Part shown: positions 36,459-45,695 of the stretch, piece by piece | Layout of the letters: every line of letters starts with the position of its first letter | How positions within the stretch are numbered: position 1 is the stretch's first letter | Source of the DNA: Hyphomicrobiales bacterium | GTDB taxonomy: Bacteria > Pseudomonadota > Alphaproteobacteria > Rhizobiales > Methyloligellaceae | Reading direction: 5' to 3' | Length of the DNA stretch: 49,335 bases | Assembly (NCBI GenBank): GCA_021775595.1 | Contig: JAJFHN010000003.1 | Coordinates: 1-49,335, forward strand | Notes under the pieces: model-generated | What the model was told of the DNA's origin: nothing | Database searches by the model: none | The model's input: only the letters and a program-made list of their open reading frames with translations | Made by a program: the position numbers and the translations under genes

Positions 36459-36860
36459 CTATTTGTCCGACAGTATTTGGCTGGCGATACTGATGTATTT
36501 TCGGCCTGCAATTTGCGCTTCGGAAACAGCTTCCATGAGGCCCAACTCGCCACGGATGCTGGCGATTTTGATCAGCATCGGCAAATTGACGCCGGCGATA
36601 ACTTCGACATTTGTCTGGTCGATTACGGATATGGCGAGATTGGATGGCGTGCCGCCGAACATATCGGTCACCAAGATGACGCCGTCTCCCGAATTCACCG
36701 CATCGACCGCTGCCAGAATATCGTCGCGGCGGATCTGCATGTCGTCATCGGGTTCAACGGAAATTGCCGCAATCTGTTTTTGCGTTCCCACAACGTGTTC
36801 AAGCGCGGCGCGAAATCCCTCCGCCAGCGCCCCATGCGTCACAATTACCAAGCCGATCAT
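36459..36860 (-). CDS. PTS fructose/mannose-type EIIA domain protein
   Basis: A 133-residue single-domain EIIA of the mannose family. His9 in LVIVTHGALAEGF is the phospho-site, and VILVTDMFGGTPSNLA is the family core. Without EIIB, EIIC or EIID genes it is likely a regulatory end-acceptor of phosphate from HPr. The start MIGLVIVTHG at 36860 is standard; 15 further codons upstream are open but unlike the family. The 154-base gap to hprK carries no gene I can support. Confidence 0.9.
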   Translation of the reverse strand: MIGLVIVTHGALAEGFRAALEHVVGTQKQIAAISVEPDDDMQIRRDDILAAVDAVNSGDGVILVTDMFGGTPSNLAISVIDQTNVEVIAGVNLPMLIKIASIRGELGLMEAVSEAQIAGRKYISIASQILSDK

Positions 36861-37014
36861 GCCACTGCCGTATTCAACCGCCGACAACCAAAACATCCGC
36901 AGCAAGTTGCACGAACCGTCCAGGCTCGTCTGCGCTGCACCAGGTACGCCGATTCTATGTCGCGGTGGACTGCATTCTGCAAGCCCAAATCGAGTGCACC
37001 GACCGCTGAGCAGA

Positions 37015-37467
37015 TCATGCTTTGTGGCCGAGCGCGACCTTCAACTTGATCGGCGCCGAAGCTTCAAAGGCCGCCAACCGCATCAGTGGCAGCGAAATCC
37101 CCAAGAGTGTGGTGACAGGAAATGGATCGGGCAGCCGCTCGATTTCGCTCCCAGGCGTCAGGTCGACAACGAGTTCCAATTCGGCTTCATCGATCGCCTC
37201 CATCTCGATGATGCCCACCCCGCGCACCTCGAGCAGCCCCTTTGTGGCCTCCGGCGCATGCGCAATGAGTTTACCGGCGCGCACCGCCAGCCGTGTTTGA
37301 TCGTCGGCCACCAGCCGGGCCCGGCTATTGCCCTTGCCCGATTCAAACAGCGTCAGAAAACGCAGTGCAAGGTCGGATTTTCCTGAGCCCGATTCACCCC
37401 GCAGCAGGGCCGCCCGTTTGCCCAGTGCGACGCAAGTCCCGTGTATGCTTGCCTCTTTGTCCGCCAC
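37015..37467 (-). CDS. hprK: HPr kinase/phosphorylase, short alphaproteobacterial form
   Basis: A 150-residue protein with only the catalytic domain of HprK; the N-terminal domain of Firmicute enzymes is missing, as usual in this class. GESGSGKSDLALRF at 24-37 is the P-loop, and VRGVGIIEM corresponds to the signature loop (VRGIGII). It phosphorylates and dephosphorylates the HPr serine. It begins at GTG, 21 bases after chvG, so PTS control and ChvG/ChvI signalling are likely co-transcribed. Confidence 0.92.
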   Translation of the reverse strand: MADKEASIHGTCVALGKRAALLRGESGSGKSDLALRFLTLFESGKGNSRARLVADDQTRLAVRAGKLIAHAPEATKGLLEVRGVGIIEMEAIDEAELELVVDLTPGSEIERLPDPFPVTTLLGISLPLMRLAAFEASAPIKLKVALGHKA

Positions 37468-37488
37468 GGTGCGCCCGGCAATCTGGGC

Positions 37489-39303
37489 TTAGGCTGCGGG
37501 CAGACGGATGACAAGGCGCGCGCCCGTACGCTTTTTGCCTTGGCCACGTCCACGTTTGGCGCCAGAGGCCTCCGCGGTCCGGTTTTCAGCCCATATCCGC
37601 CCGCCATGAGCCACGATGATCTGCCGTGAGATGTTGAGCCCCAGCCCCGAATTCTGACCGAATTCGGCCTCATGAGGCCGATCGGTATAGAACCGCTCGA
37701 AAATCCGCTCGAGATTCTCGCGCGGAATGCCGGGTCCCTCGTCTTCGACCACCACCTCGATTTCATTTCGCACCCGCCGCGCCGTCACCCACACCTTGCC
37801 GCGTTTGGGGCTGAACGAAATGGCGTTGTCGAGCAGATTGGTGATGACTTGTCCGAGCCTGCTATCGTGGCCCATCACCTCATAGCTCGCATCATTCGCG
37901 GGCCGCTCGGCCACATCGAGAATGATCTTGGTCGTGTTGGAATTGTTCTCCCGGTGAAAATCGGTGAAGATCGGGATGAGATTTTCGAGCAATCCGGCGA
38001 TATCCACCGGTTCGGCATCCACGCGCACCAATTCCGCATCGAGCCTCGAGGCGTCCGAGACGTCCGAAATCAACCTGTTGAGCCGGCGCACATCGTGCCG
38101 GATGATGTCCAGCAGCCGTGTGCGCTCGTCATTGTTCTTGGCCAGGGGAAACGTTTCGGCTGCGCTTTGCAGCGACGTCAGCGGGTTTTTCAGCTCGTGA
38201 GCCACATCCGCAGCAAAACTCTCCGTCGCCTCAATGCGCCGATACAGCGCCCGCGTCATATCGCGCAACGCGCCTGATAGATGGCCGATCTCGTCGGTTC
38301 TGTGAGTGTAATCGGGAATTTCGGTCCGCTTGCGCACACTGCGCCGGACTTGATCGGCCGCCGCCGCCAGCCGGTGCATCGGTCCGGCAATGGTGCGCGC
38401 CAGCAGGATCGAGAGCAGCACGGTAACGCCGACGGCAAACAACGACACCCGCACGATAGCGAGGCGCTCGGCTGTCACGATCTCGTCGATTTCACCGCCG
38501 CGGGTGGAGAGCAGCAGCGAGCCCAATACAGCGCGCATGCGCTGGATGGGGATAGCGACCGAGACCACCAGTTCGCCCTTTTCATTGACCCGTACGATCG
38601 GAACGGCCGTTCCCATAAGCGCCGAGGCGACTTCAGGATAGGCCTTGCCGTTTTCGCCGCCAATATCGCGGTAGAGCGGTAGATCCTGCCGCCAAAGCCA
38701 CAATCTCAAGCGCCGCCAGCTCTCGGCAACCCAGCCCTCTTCCTCGCTGCCCGGCGGTGGCAGGTCGAAGCGCAGAATTTGACCGCTCGAATACAGCGTG
38801 TCGGAGTCAAGGATCAGCACGCCTTCGCGATTGTAAATGCGCGCACGCGTGCCTGTGGGCTTGATCAACTGCTGCAGGATCGGCGCGGCGCGCTCAGGAT
38901 TGAGGGGAAATTCAAGCGCGGCGAGATTGTCCTGCGGCGCACCAAATTGCGTACCTTCGTCAAATTCGAGCAAGCCGCCATCGGCAATCGGCACCCTGTC
39001 GGTATCGACCGTTGCCGATGCCGCGATCGCACCCGCGATGATCTCGCCCTGGGTGAGCAAGCTCTGCACCTTGGCGTCGATCAATCCGGCGCGGAACTGA
39101 TTGAGATAGAGGATGCCCGAAACGAGGATCGTCAGTCCGAACAGATTGAGGATGACGATGCGGCGCGTCAGGCTAGAGACAGGAAAACGCAGCCGCAACC
39201 AGCGCAAATACGTGCGCGCCGCCCATGCAACTCGCGACTGTTTTGCCGGCCGCTCGGCACCGCTATCGGTTGCACTCAGCGGCCCGTGCGTCTCAACGGC
39301 CAT
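37489..39303 (-). CDS. chvG: Sensor histidine kinase ChvG
   Basis: A 604-residue membrane kinase. Helices at about 47-68 and 282-304 flank a large periplasmic domain of about 210 residues; HAMP follows (about 305-355), then His369 in FAADVAHELKNPLTSL and an ATP domain with DNAISFSPKRGK, EDEGPGIP and SGLGLNISRQI. ChvG responds to acid and envelope stress, held in check by ExoR in rhizobia. It lies 15 bases after chvI and upstream of hprK. Confidence 0.93.
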   Translation of the reverse strand: MAVETHGPLSATDSGAERPAKQSRVAWAARTYLRWLRLRFPVSSLTRRIVILNLFGLTILVSGILYLNQFRAGLIDAKVQSLLTQGEIIAGAIAASATVDTDRVPIADGGLLEFDEGTQFGAPQDNLAALEFPLNPERAAPILQQLIKPTGTRARIYNREGVLILDSDTLYSSGQILRFDLPPPGSEEEGWVAESWRRLRLWLWRQDLPLYRDIGGENGKAYPEVASALMGTAVPIVRVNEKGELVVSVAIPIQRMRAVLGSLLLSTRGGEIDEIVTAERLAIVRVSLFAVGVTVLLSILLARTIAGPMHRLAAAADQVRRSVRKRTEIPDYTHRTDEIGHLSGALRDMTRALYRRIEATESFAADVAHELKNPLTSLQSAAETFPLAKNNDERTRLLDIIRHDVRRLNRLISDVSDASRLDAELVRVDAEPVDIAGLLENLIPIFTDFHRENNSNTTKIILDVAERPANDASYEVMGHDSRLGQVITNLLDNAISFSPKRGKVWVTARRVRNEIEVVVEDEGPGIPRENLERIFERFYTDRPHEAEFGQNSGLGLNISRQIIVAHGGRIWAENRTAEASGAKRGRGQGKKRTGARLVIRLPAA

Positions 39304-39318
39304 GGGCGCTCATTTTCG

Positions 39319-40017
39319 TTACGCTTCTTTGAAGCGATAGCCTACTCCGTAGAGCGTCTCGATGACGTCGAAGTTCGTATCCACGGCCTTGAATTTCTTC
39401 CGCAACCGTTTGATGTGGCTATCGATGGTTCTGTCATCCACATAGACCTGATCGTCATAGGCTGCATCCATCAATGCATCGCGGCTCTTGACAACGCCGG
39501 GGCGTTGGGCAAGCGCCTGCAGGATCAGGAACTCGGTCACCGTCAGCGTGACGGGCCGCTCTTCCCACAGACACGTGTGGCGTTCGGGGTCCATTTTGAG
39601 TTTTCCCCGCTCCAGCGTCTTGGTGGACTCGACGGTCGCAGCACTTGCCTCGCGCGGTTGAACGCGCCGCAGCACGGCTTTAACCCGCTCGATCAGCAGA
39701 CGCTGTGAAAACGGCTTGCGAATGAAGTCGTCCGCACCCATCTTCAGACCGAACAGCTCGTCGATTTCCTCGTCCTTTGAGGTGAGGAAAATCACCGGCA
39801 TTTCGCTTTTTTGACGCAGCCGGCGCAACAGCTCCATGCCGTCCATCCGCGGCATCTTAATGTCGAGGATGGCTAGGTCCGGCGGATTGGACGCCAACCC
39901 GCCAAGCGCCGAGGCGCCGTCGTTATAGGTCTGCGTCTTATACCCTTCCGCCTCCAAAACCATGCGAAGCGAGGTCAGGATATTTCGGTCATCGTCAACA
40001 AGTGCAATTGTTGGCAT
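39319..40017 (-). CDS. chvI: Response regulator ChvI
   Basis: A 232-residue OmpR-type regulator. Receiver: DDD at 8-10, phospho-acceptor Asp52 in [12 protein letters not shown], Lys101 in FIRKPF. DNA-binding winged helix from about 135 ([47 protein letters not shown]). The start [12 protein letters not shown] at 40017 follows GAAGGG; a GTG five codons upstream is possible. It is divergent from the HugZ-like gene across about 140 bases, which should hold both promoters; I see no clear box there. Confidence 0.94.
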   Translation of the reverse strand: MPTIALVDDDRNILTSLRMVLEAEGYKTQTYNDGASALGGLASNPPDLAILDIKMPRMDGMELLRRLRQKSEMPVIFLTSKDEEIDELFGLKMGADDFIRKPFSQRLLIERVKAVLRRVQPREASAATVESTKTLERGKLKMDPERHTCLWEERPVTLTVTEFLILQALAQRPGVVKSRDALMDAAYDDQVYVDDRTIDSHIKRLRKKFKAVDTNFDVIETLYGVGYRFKEA

Positions 40018-40158
40018 CAGTTGGCCCTTCACGGCTACAACACTAAGCGCCGCGGCGGTCTAGGAGCCCAATCCGGGCAAATTGTGGCGGGGTGAATCAT
40101 TTCGCTCACTGCTCAGTATGTTACCTCAATGCAACACTCAAGGGAAACATTGTAGACA

Positions 40159-40908
40159 ATGAGCATTTCGCAAGACCCAGCTGAGCACGAAAATGCGGCC
40201 AATGCCAGAGGCATAATTCGCGCCGGCGCGACCGCCAGCTTAGCTACGATCGACGCCGAATCCGGCGCTCCTTATGCCTCTTTCATCACCATTGCGACCG
40301 ATTCAGCCGGCGCGCCTATTTTTCTGATTTCAAAGCTTGCGCGCCACACATCGAATCTGGCGTCCGATTCCCGCGCCTCGCTGCTCTTTCTCGGTCCGCT
40401 GCTGGCCGACGGCCCTGCTCAAGACCCCCTCACGCGCACGCGCGTCAGCGTATTCGGACGCGCAGAAATCAGCGATGATGCCGCCATTAAGCGGCGTTTT
40501 CTCGCCCGCCACGAGACGGCCCAAGGCTATGCCCAATTCGCCGATTTCGCCTTTTGGCGGCTGGCGGTCGAGAGCGCACACGTGGTCGCGGGGTTCGGAC
40601 AGATTTACGATCTCGAGGCGGCGGACCTGTTGACCGATCTGGCCGGCGCCAGCGCACTGCTCGAATCGGAAGACGGCATCGTGTCCCACATGAACGAAGA
40701 TCACGCCGACGCCGTTGAACTCTACGCCACCCAGTTGCTGGGCGCTGAGCCGGCGCAATGGCGCATGACCGGCTGTGACCCGGAAGGGTGTGATTTGGCC
40801 GCCAACGGCCAGACGCTGCGCTTGGCGTTTCCCACCCCCGTTGCCACGCCCGACGAAATCCGCCAAACCCTGGTGACGCTCGTCAAACGCGCCCGTGCTC
40901 CCCGCTAA
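40159..40908 (+). CDS. HugZ-like FMN/heme protein (PNPOx fold plus DUF2470)
   Basis: A 249-residue protein with a pyridoxamine-5-phosphate-oxidase-like split barrel (about 15-150; TASLATIDAESGAPYASFITIA, HTSNLASDSRASLLF) and a C-terminal DUF2470 domain (about 168-245; DGIVSHMNEDHADAVELYA). This pairing is seen in HugZ/HutZ proteins linked with heme iron use and in many alphaproteobacterial homologues next to chvI. Whether it cleaves heme is unknown; plain FMN binding is the alternative. Confidence 0.85.
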   Translation: MSISQDPAEHENAANARGIIRAGATASLATIDAESGAPYASFITIATDSAGAPIFLISKLARHTSNLASDSRASLLFLGPLLADGPAQDPLTRTRVSVFGRAEISDDAAIKRRFLARHETAQGYAQFADFAFWRLAVESAHVVAGFGQIYDLEAADLLTDLAGASALLESEDGIVSHMNEDHADAVELYATQLLGAEPAQWRMTGCDPEGCDLAANGQTLRLAFPTPVATPDEIRQTLVTLVKRARAPR

Positions 40909-40942
40909 CGACAATTGAGCTAAATCGTGGGCAATCTGCGCG

Positions 40943-40971
40943 TTGACATGTTAAACGTATGGCGCTTTTAA
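40943..40971 (+). promoter_or_regulatory. Candidate promoter of pckA
   Basis: TTGACA (40943-40948) and TTTTAA (40966-40971) stand 17 bases apart about 130 bases before the pckA start, in the 195-base gap after the HugZ-like gene. The -35 is perfect and the -10 moderate. The long leader could hold control sites; a GGCC-AGTTT-GGCC inverted repeat lies just downstream of the -10. Confidence 0.45.
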
Positions 40972-41103
40972 AGGGCGCGGCCAGTTTGGCCGAAACGTCG
41001 CAAACAAGGTGATTTGGCATTCGGCTAAATTTCGCCGCATAAGGCTTCATTGTCACAGCCAGGCGAGCAAGCAAATTCATCAAATATGTCTGGGAGGAAG
41101 GCA

Positions 41104-42708
41104 GTGAGTGTATCGGCAATGAAGGAGGACTTGCTGGAAGACGAAACTTTTCCGGTGAGCCATCCCGGTTCACAGTTCCGCAACACGCCGCGATCCGAGC
41201 TAATTGAGCTTGCCGTATCGCGCGGCGAGGGTCGCATCGCCTCCACTGGCGCCTTTGCGACCGAAACCGGCCAGCACACCGGCCGCTCGGCTTCCGACAA
41301 GTTCACCGTGCGCAACGACGAGACCGACGCCACCGTATGGTGGGACAACAACAAGTCCATGGCGCCCCATCATTTCGATGCGCTCTATGAGGATTTCCTG
41401 AGCCACGCCGAGAACAAGGACCTGTTTATTCAGGACCTGCACGCCGGCGCCGACACCGAACACCGTCTGCAGACCCGCATCTATTGCGAGCTGGCTTGGC
41501 ACGCGCTCTTTATTCAACATCTGCTGATCGAGCCGAGCGAAGCCGATCGCGCGGCGTTTCAGCCCGAATTCACCGTCGTCAATCTGCCGAGCTTCCGCGC
41601 CGATCCCGAGCGCCACGGCACCTCTTCGCAAACCGTGATCGCATGTAATTTCGAGCGCCGCCTGGTGCTGATAGGCGGCACGCTTTATGCCGGCGAGATC
41701 AAGAAATCCGTCTTCACTTATTTGAATTACATCCTGCCCGCCAAGGGCGTGATGCCGATGCACTGTTCCGCCAATGTGTCGCCGGGTGGCGATTCGGCGG
41801 TCTTCTTCGGCCTCTCGGGCACAGGAAAAACAACACTTTCCGCCGACTCCAGCCGAATCTTGCTGGGCGATGACGAGCACGGCTGGTCGGAGCGCGGCAT
41901 CTACAATTTCGAGGGCGGCTGCTATGCCAAAACCATTCGCCTGTCGGCCGAGGCAGAGCCTGAAATCTATGCCGCCGTCAACCGGCCGGGCGCCGTGCTC
42001 GAGAATGTCGTGCTTGTTGGCGACATGCTCGAACCAGATTTCGCCGACGGCAAATTGACCGAAAACACCCGTGGCGCATACCCGCTGGAGTTCATCGAGA
42101 ACGCCAGCACGACCGGCACCGCCGGCCACCCCAAGAACGTCATCATGCTAACAGCCGATGCCTTTGGCGTAATGCCGCCGATCGCACGCCTGACGCCCTC
42201 CCAAGCCATGTATCATTTCCTTTCGGGCTACACAGCCAAGGTGGCCGGCACGGAAAAGGGCGTTGATGGCGTTCAAGCGACGTTTTCAACCTGTTTCGGC
42301 GCGCCCTTCATGCCGCGCCACCCCAGCGTCTACGGCAATTTGTTGCGCAAATTGATCGCCGAACACGACGTTGACTGCTGGCTCGTCAACACCGGTTGGA
42401 CGGGCGGCACATATGGCGTTGGCAACCGCATGCCGATCAGGGCGACGCGCACGCTGTTGAACGCGGCGCTCTCGGGCGCCCTGCGGGACACCGCCATGCG
42501 GCAGGACCCGATTTTCGGCTTCGAAGTGCCCGAAGCCGTCGCGGACGTGCAGACGCAAATCCTCGATCCACGCTCGACCTGGGCCGATGCGGACGCTTAT
42601 GACGCCCAAGCTCACGAGCTCGTCCGCATGTTCACCGCGAACTTCAAGATTTTCGAGGAACATGTCGACGAAGAGGTTCGCTCCGCCGCACCGCACTTCG
42701 CCTCTTGA
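41104..42708 (+). CDS. pckA: Phosphoenolpyruvate carboxykinase (ATP)
   Basis: A 534-residue enzyme that turns oxaloacetate into PEP, the first step of gluconeogenesis from C2-C4 substrates. TGRSASDKF binds oxaloacetate, [13 protein letters not shown] is the P-loop, and LIGDDEHGW-type sequence ([24 protein letters not shown]) binds metal. The GTG start at 41104 is chosen because GGGAGGAAG lies just before it and the length then fits the family. In rhizobia pckA neighbours chvI and is affected by ChvG/ChvI, which the gene order here echoes. Confidence 0.95.
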   Translation: MSVSAMKEDLLEDETFPVSHPGSQFRNTPRSELIELAVSRGEGRIASTGAFATETGQHTGRSASDKFTVRNDETDATVWWDNNKSMAPHHFDALYEDFLSHAENKDLFIQDLHAGADTEHRLQTRIYCELAWHALFIQHLLIEPSEADRAAFQPEFTVVNLPSFRADPERHGTSSQTVIACNFERRLVLIGGTLYAGEIKKSVFTYLNYILPAKGVMPMHCSANVSPGGDSAVFFGLSGTGKTTLSADSSRILLGDDEHGWSERGIYNFEGGCYAKTIRLSAEAEPEIYAAVNRPGAVLENVVLVGDMLEPDFADGKLTENTRGAYPLEFIENASTTGTAGHPKNVIMLTADAFGVMPPIARLTPSQAMYHFLSGYTAKVAGTEKGVDGVQATFSTCFGAPFMPRHPSVYGNLLRKLIAEHDVDCWLVNTGWTGGTYGVGNRMPIRATRTLLNAALSGALRDTAMRQDPIFGFEVPEAVADVQTQILDPRSTWADADAYDAQAHELVRMFTANFKIFEEHVDEEVRSAAPHFAS

Positions 42709-42796
42709 GCGCAACCATTTTCCTGCCATATGCCGATGTCATGGCACGAACTGCGTCCGCAGCCGATTGTTCCCTGTCGCGAGGAGTCTTAATCCA

Positions 42797-43354
42797 ATGA
42801 AACGTCTGTGCGCTCTCATCGCAATCGCCGCCGGGCTGGCCAGCGCTCCGGCGCACGCGGGCAGCTTCGACTGCAGCGTCGTTTACGACGAATTCGACAG
42901 TCTGATGAACAAGGACTTTCTGACGAACCCGGAAAATTACGTTCAGGTGGCGACCGGAAAGCTGACCCGCGCCGATTACAACGGCCGGCAAAAGGGTCGG
43001 CTGATGTTGCGCCCCGACCGCAAGGGGCTCGGCGTGGCCATCGTGCGCACCAACAAGAACACCTGGGGTAAGTTTCTGTTTTCCTGGGGGGGTCCAGGAG
43101 ACGCGCGCGGGACGCCGCTTCTGATCCTGCGCGACATCACATTGTTCGGCCGCGTCCAGGACGGCAACGCGCCGAAAATGACCCGCGAGATCCGCGTGAG
43201 CTCATCCCAAACCGTCGACCTCGATCGCGGCCTGACGGGCGAAGGACCCGAATCCGACATCTGGTTTCATGATGTTGACGGCAAGACCATGCAAGTGGAA
43301 GCCGTCAATGGCGCCACGCTGGCGTTTCCGATGGAAACCCTCTGTAGCCAATAG
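42797..43354 (+). CDS. Small exported protein of unknown function
   Basis: A 185-residue protein with a signal peptide (about 1-21, ending PAHA). The mature part starts GSFDCSVVYDEFDSLMNKDFL and ends METLCSQ; Cys26 and Cys183 are its only mature cysteines and could form a disulfide joining the ends. The middle looks beta-rich. I do not recognise the family. GAGGAG precedes the ATG by about ten bases; open codons upstream overlap pckA and are not used. It may share the pckA transcript. Confidence 0.75.
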   Translation: MKRLCALIAIAAGLASAPAHAGSFDCSVVYDEFDSLMNKDFLTNPENYVQVATGKLTRADYNGRQKGRLMLRPDRKGLGVAIVRTNKNTWGKFLFSWGGPGDARGTPLLILRDITLFGRVQDGNAPKMTREIRVSSSQTVDLDRGLTGEGPESDIWFHDVDGKTMQVEAVNGATLAFPMETLCSQ

Positions 43355-43426
43355 CATTGCGATTGGCCAGATCGGCTCGGCTTTAAGTGTGTTGCCGCGG
43401 GCCACGCCAGGCGCTAGGGAACGCCC

Positions 43427-44962
43427 ATGAGCAAGGCGAAAGGCGTCATCGCCGCCGGCCATGAAGTAACTGTCGCGGCCGCGGCCGAAATCCTGAGCGA
43501 CGGCGGCAACGCGTTCGACGCGGCGATTGCCGGCCTCTTCGCTTCCTGCGTGCCCGAAGTGGTGTTCTCCTCGATCGGCGGCGGCGGTTTTCTGATGGCT
43601 CAAAAATCCGGCGACCGCGACGCCGTGCTGTACGATTTTTTTGCCCAGACACCCTCCAGCAAACGGCCCGAAAACGAGCTGGAGTTCTTCGGAATTCAGG
43701 CGGACTTCGGCCCCGCCACACAAGAGTTTCACATCGGCGCGGGTGCTGCCGCGGTTCCTGGCTTCGTCCAAGGCGCCTTCCGCGTCCACAGCGATCTCTG
43801 CCGTCTGCCGATGAGTCGCATTGTCGAGCCCGCGGTTCGCGCTGCGCGCGAGGGCGTCGCGGTGAGCGATTTCCACGCCTATCTCTTCACCATCGTCGCC
43901 CCAATTCTGACCGCCAGTGACACTGCCCGCGCTTGCTTTGCGCCGGGCGGTAAGCTGCTGGCTGGCGGCGACGTCTACCGCAACGCCGCTTTTGCCGAAA
44001 CGCTCGACGGCCTGGGACGCGAGGGCCAGCGGCTCTTCACCGAGGGCGAGCTCGCCCGCGCCATGGTCGCCCAATCGCAAGACAATGGCGGCCATCTCAC
44101 CATGGACGACTTCGCGGCTTACGATGTCGAGCTGCGCCGCCCGTTGCTCTGGCGCCACCGCGACGCCGAGCTGGCCCTCAATCCAGCGCCCGCCGCCAGC
44201 GGACCCCTGATCGCCTTTGGTCTTGGCCTGCTGCAGCGCTTTTTGCCCGAGGGCGCGCCCGGCGCGCTCGATTTGGCCGCCATCATGAGCGAAACGAACG
44301 CGGTGCGCAGCGCCCAGGCAAGCGACCTCAGCGCGGTCACCGGACACGACGTCATCGACCGCCACCTGAACGCACTTGCCGGTCACCCGCAAATGCAGCG
44401 CGGCACCACGCATATCAGCGTCATCGACGCCGACGGCAACGCCGCCGCGGCTTCCGTCTCGAACGGAGAAGGAAACGGCTCGATGGTCGGCGAATTCGGT
44501 TACATGCTGAACAACATGCTCGGCGAAGAGGATCTCAACGCCGGCGGTTTTCATAACTGGCGGCCCAATACCCGTCTCTCCTCGATGATGGCGCCGACCT
44601 TGATCCGCGAGGGCTCCGGCGCCCTCACCGCGCTGGGCTCGGGTGGCTCCAACCGCATCCGGACAGCCATTTTGCAGGTTGCCGTCAATCTGATCGATCG
44701 CAGCCAAGAGCTGGAACCCGCGGTCAGCGCGCCACGAATTCATGTTGAAAAAGGCGGCAAACTTAGCTTCGAAGCCGGGCCCTGGAGCGAGCTCTACAGC
44801 GACGAGGAACGCGACGCCTTGGTCAAGGCGTTCGAAGACGTCGAGGCCTGGCCCGAGCGCAACGTCTTTTTCGGCGGAGTGCATGCCGCGCGCGCATTGG
44901 GCGGCGGCTATGAGGGAGCGGGCGACCCGCGCCGGGCTGGCGCTGCCACCGTGGTGGGATGA
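43427..44962 (+). CDS. Gamma-glutamyltransferase family protein without signal peptide
   Basis: A 511-residue N-terminal-nucleophile hydrolase. GGNAFDAAIA and IGGGGFLM near the start and RGTTHISVIDADGNA around Thr327 match gamma-glutamyltransferase, in which that Thr self-cleaves the chain and becomes the nucleophile. ALGSGGSNRIRTAILQV is the family's oxyanion segment. No signal peptide is present, so it is probably cytoplasmic, unlike the periplasmic glutathione enzyme of E. coli. The lid loop seems reduced. It overlaps the next gene by four bases, which suggests a joint path for gamma-glutamyl compounds. The substrate is unknown. Confidence 0.85.
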   Translation: MSKAKGVIAAGHEVTVAAAAEILSDGGNAFDAAIAGLFASCVPEVVFSSIGGGGFLMAQKSGDRDAVLYDFFAQTPSSKRPENELEFFGIQADFGPATQEFHIGAGAAAVPGFVQGAFRVHSDLCRLPMSRIVEPAVRAAREGVAVSDFHAYLFTIVAPILTASDTARACFAPGGKLLAGGDVYRNAAFAETLDGLGREGQRLFTEGELARAMVAQSQDNGGHLTMDDFAAYDVELRRPLLWRHRDAELALNPAPAASGPLIAFGLGLLQRFLPEGAPGALDLAAIMSETNAVRSAQASDLSAVTGHDVIDRHLNALAGHPQMQRGTTHISVIDADGNAAAASVSNGEGNGSMVGEFGYMLNNMLGEEDLNAGGFHNWRPNTRLSSMMAPTLIREGSGALTALGSGGSNRIRTAILQVAVNLIDRSQELEPAVSAPRIHVEKGGKLSFEAGPWSELYSDEERDALVKAFEDVEAWPERNVFFGGVHAARALGGGYEGAGDPRRAGAATVVG

Positions 44963-45669
44963 CCGCATTGCCCGGCAAACGCGCCTGCGCCATCCGGCAC
45001 GTCGCATTCGAAGACGCCGGCAGCTTCGCGGCCGTACTCGCCGGCCACGGCTACCATCTCGACTATCTCGATGCCGGCATCGACGACTTCGCCGCCCTGG
45101 CTGAGCCGCCCGAATTGCTCATCGTCTTGGGCGGACCAATCGCCGCCTATGACGAAGACCTCTACCCCGTTATTGCCCACGAGGTTGCGGCAATCGAACG
45201 TCAAATTGCCGCCGACAAGCCGGTGCTGGGCGTCTGCCTCGGTGCGCAGCTCATCGCGCGCGCACTCGGTGCGCGCGTCTATCCAGGCAGCGCCAAGGAA
45301 ATCGGCTGGGCGCCGCTCAGTCCCAGCCAAGCCGGCAAGCGCTCCTGTCTGGCGCCATTGGCGCAAAACGACTGGCAGGTGCTCCACTGGCACGGCGATA
45401 CCTTCGATTTGCCCCAAGGCTCGCTGCGGCTCGCCTCGACATCAATGGCAGAAAATCAGGCGTTTTCGCTCGGGCCGCGTATACTCGGCCTGCAGTTTCA
45501 CGTCGAAGCCCAGCCCCAGGCTCTCGAACAATGGTTGATCGGCCACGCGGCTGAAATCGCCCAGGCCAATGTGGATATTTCCGGCCTGCGTGAAGACACC
45601 AAGCGCTGGGGCGCCGGGCTTGAGCGCGCCGGCGCCAGCGTCCTCGACGTCTGGCTCGACGAACTCTGA
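44959..45669 (+). CDS. Class I glutamine amidotransferase-like protein
   Basis: A 236-residue stand-alone amidotransferase domain with the triad Cys93 (GVCLGAQLIA), His181 and Glu183 (LGLQFHVEAQP). Similar proteins are annotated as GMP-synthase-like glutaminases or gamma-glutamyl hydrolases. No synthetase domain is fused or adjacent, so either it hydrolyses glutamine-like amides alone or partners with the gamma-glutamyltransferase whose stop it overlaps (ATGA). Confidence 0.88.
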   Translation: MTALPGKRACAIRHVAFEDAGSFAAVLAGHGYHLDYLDAGIDDFAALAEPPELLIVLGGPIAAYDEDLYPVIAHEVAAIERQIAADKPVLGVCLGAQLIARALGARVYPGSAKEIGWAPLSPSQAGKRSCLAPLAQNDWQVLHWHGDTFDLPQGSLRLASTSMAENQAFSLGPRILGLQFHVEAQPQALEQWLIGHAAEIAQANVDISGLREDTKRWGAGLERAGASVLDVWLDEL

Positions 45670-45695
45670 GTCCGCCGCAGCAGGAGAACAACGCC

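Noticed and set aside
43202-45007. Long antisense frame of 601 codons across the gamma-glutamyltransferase gene
   Set aside because: Low-complexity, Gly/Ala/Arg-rich translation with no motif; the plus strand encodes a complete transferase family protein.
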